Shown here: piece by piece, positions 63,708 to 64,000 of the stretch
Layout of the letters: each line of letters opens with the position of its first letter
Numbering within the stretch: position 1 is the stretch's first letter
Assembly: GCA_963969595.1 (NCBI GenBank)
Contig: OZ018414.1
Span: forward strand, 13,871,660-13,935,659
DNA length: 64,000 nucleotides
Direction of reading: 5' to 3'
From: Neckera pumila
Lineage: Eukaryota > Streptophyta > Bryopsida > Hypnales > Neckeraceae
Position numbers and translations under genes: made by a program
The notes under the pieces: model-generated
Database searches by the model: none
Told to the model about the DNA's origin: nothing
What the model saw: the letters and a program-made list of their open reading frames with translations, nothing else

Positions 63708-64000
63708 TTAGCTTGTTTTTACAAACATTAGTTACATATGAAGTTTCAAGAAAGACAAAAATTCTTATGAAATATGGAGCAAGTAACAAGTAATGTCACC
63801 CCCATTCTATTTGTAACAAATTTTGCCTCCAACAGATAATTCAATGTACTTATGGGAAAAACTAAGGGCACATTAATATATGCAACGGTCTTGGCCATTA
63901 AAATTGAATGTAGAATTGACGGTAGTGGGAGTAGCATGCATTGAAGCAACTATGAAGTGCTTGATTGGACATTTGGATTGTCAATTGCATATTTTGTCAA
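63708..64000. other. AT-rich DNA to the window edge
   Basis: No feature was recognised in this short terminal stretch. Confidence 0.4.

Overview
The window is nuclear DNA of a land plant. It holds five spliced protein genes with plant-type GT-AG introns, separated by very AT-rich DNA full of small DNA transposons. The gene content is plant: a PLD-alpha phospholipase, a CDC7 kinase, a plastid DUF1499 protein, a GT8 cell-wall-type glycosyltransferase and a plantacyanin. I cannot name the species. The style (multi-intron GT8 gene, GC-rich leaders in AT-rich DNA) would suit a moss or another seed-free plant, but that is inference. I saw no rRNA, tRNA, CRISPR array or bacterial feature.

Layout. 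373-4095 (-): PLD-alpha, five coding exons, 805 aa, with a GC-rich leader up to about 5410. 5.4-13.2 kb: AT-rich DNA with a 2.6 kb interrupted palindrome (8.09-10.66 kb) carrying a TTAA-flanked element in one arm and a nested TIR element in the other. 13189-18882 (+): CDC7 kinase, 15 coding exons, 720 aa, with a TTAA-type element in intron 12 and two small TIR elements just downstream. 24728-27975 (+): plastid, probably thylakoid, DUF1499 protein, seven exons, 198 aa. 28-41 kb: transposon-rich and gene-poor, including three co-oriented TTAA elements at 34.0-37.6 kb. 42036-46667 (+): GT8 glycosyltransferase, six coding exons, 493 aa, with a long CT-rich leader from about 41.1 kb. 49128-50249 (-): plantacyanin, two exons, 127 aa. 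51-64 kb: nested transposons.

The five genes have unrelated jobs (lipid signalling, replication origin firing, thylakoid function, wall polysaccharide synthesis, secreted copper protein) and are not a cluster. Gene models were built by hand. All exon phases close, and the total lengths fit the families.

The most notable content is a non-coding transposon family of about 0.9 kb whose copies begin TTAACCCCTAAAGGACC and end with the inverted complement, bounded by TTAA. It resembles piggyBac or Kolobok-type insertion. At least five full copies are visible, plus one related element whose insertion can be read against a near-empty site in the opposite palindrome arm. Copies are themselves targets: one holds a TA-flanked element, another a 295-bp insert with a perfect 8-bp duplication. 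Separately, 54972-60510 preserves a layered history: a duplicated unit, a LINE fragment inserted into one copy with a 13-bp duplication, a CACTA element inserted into the LINE, and a further TIR element with a 5-bp duplication.
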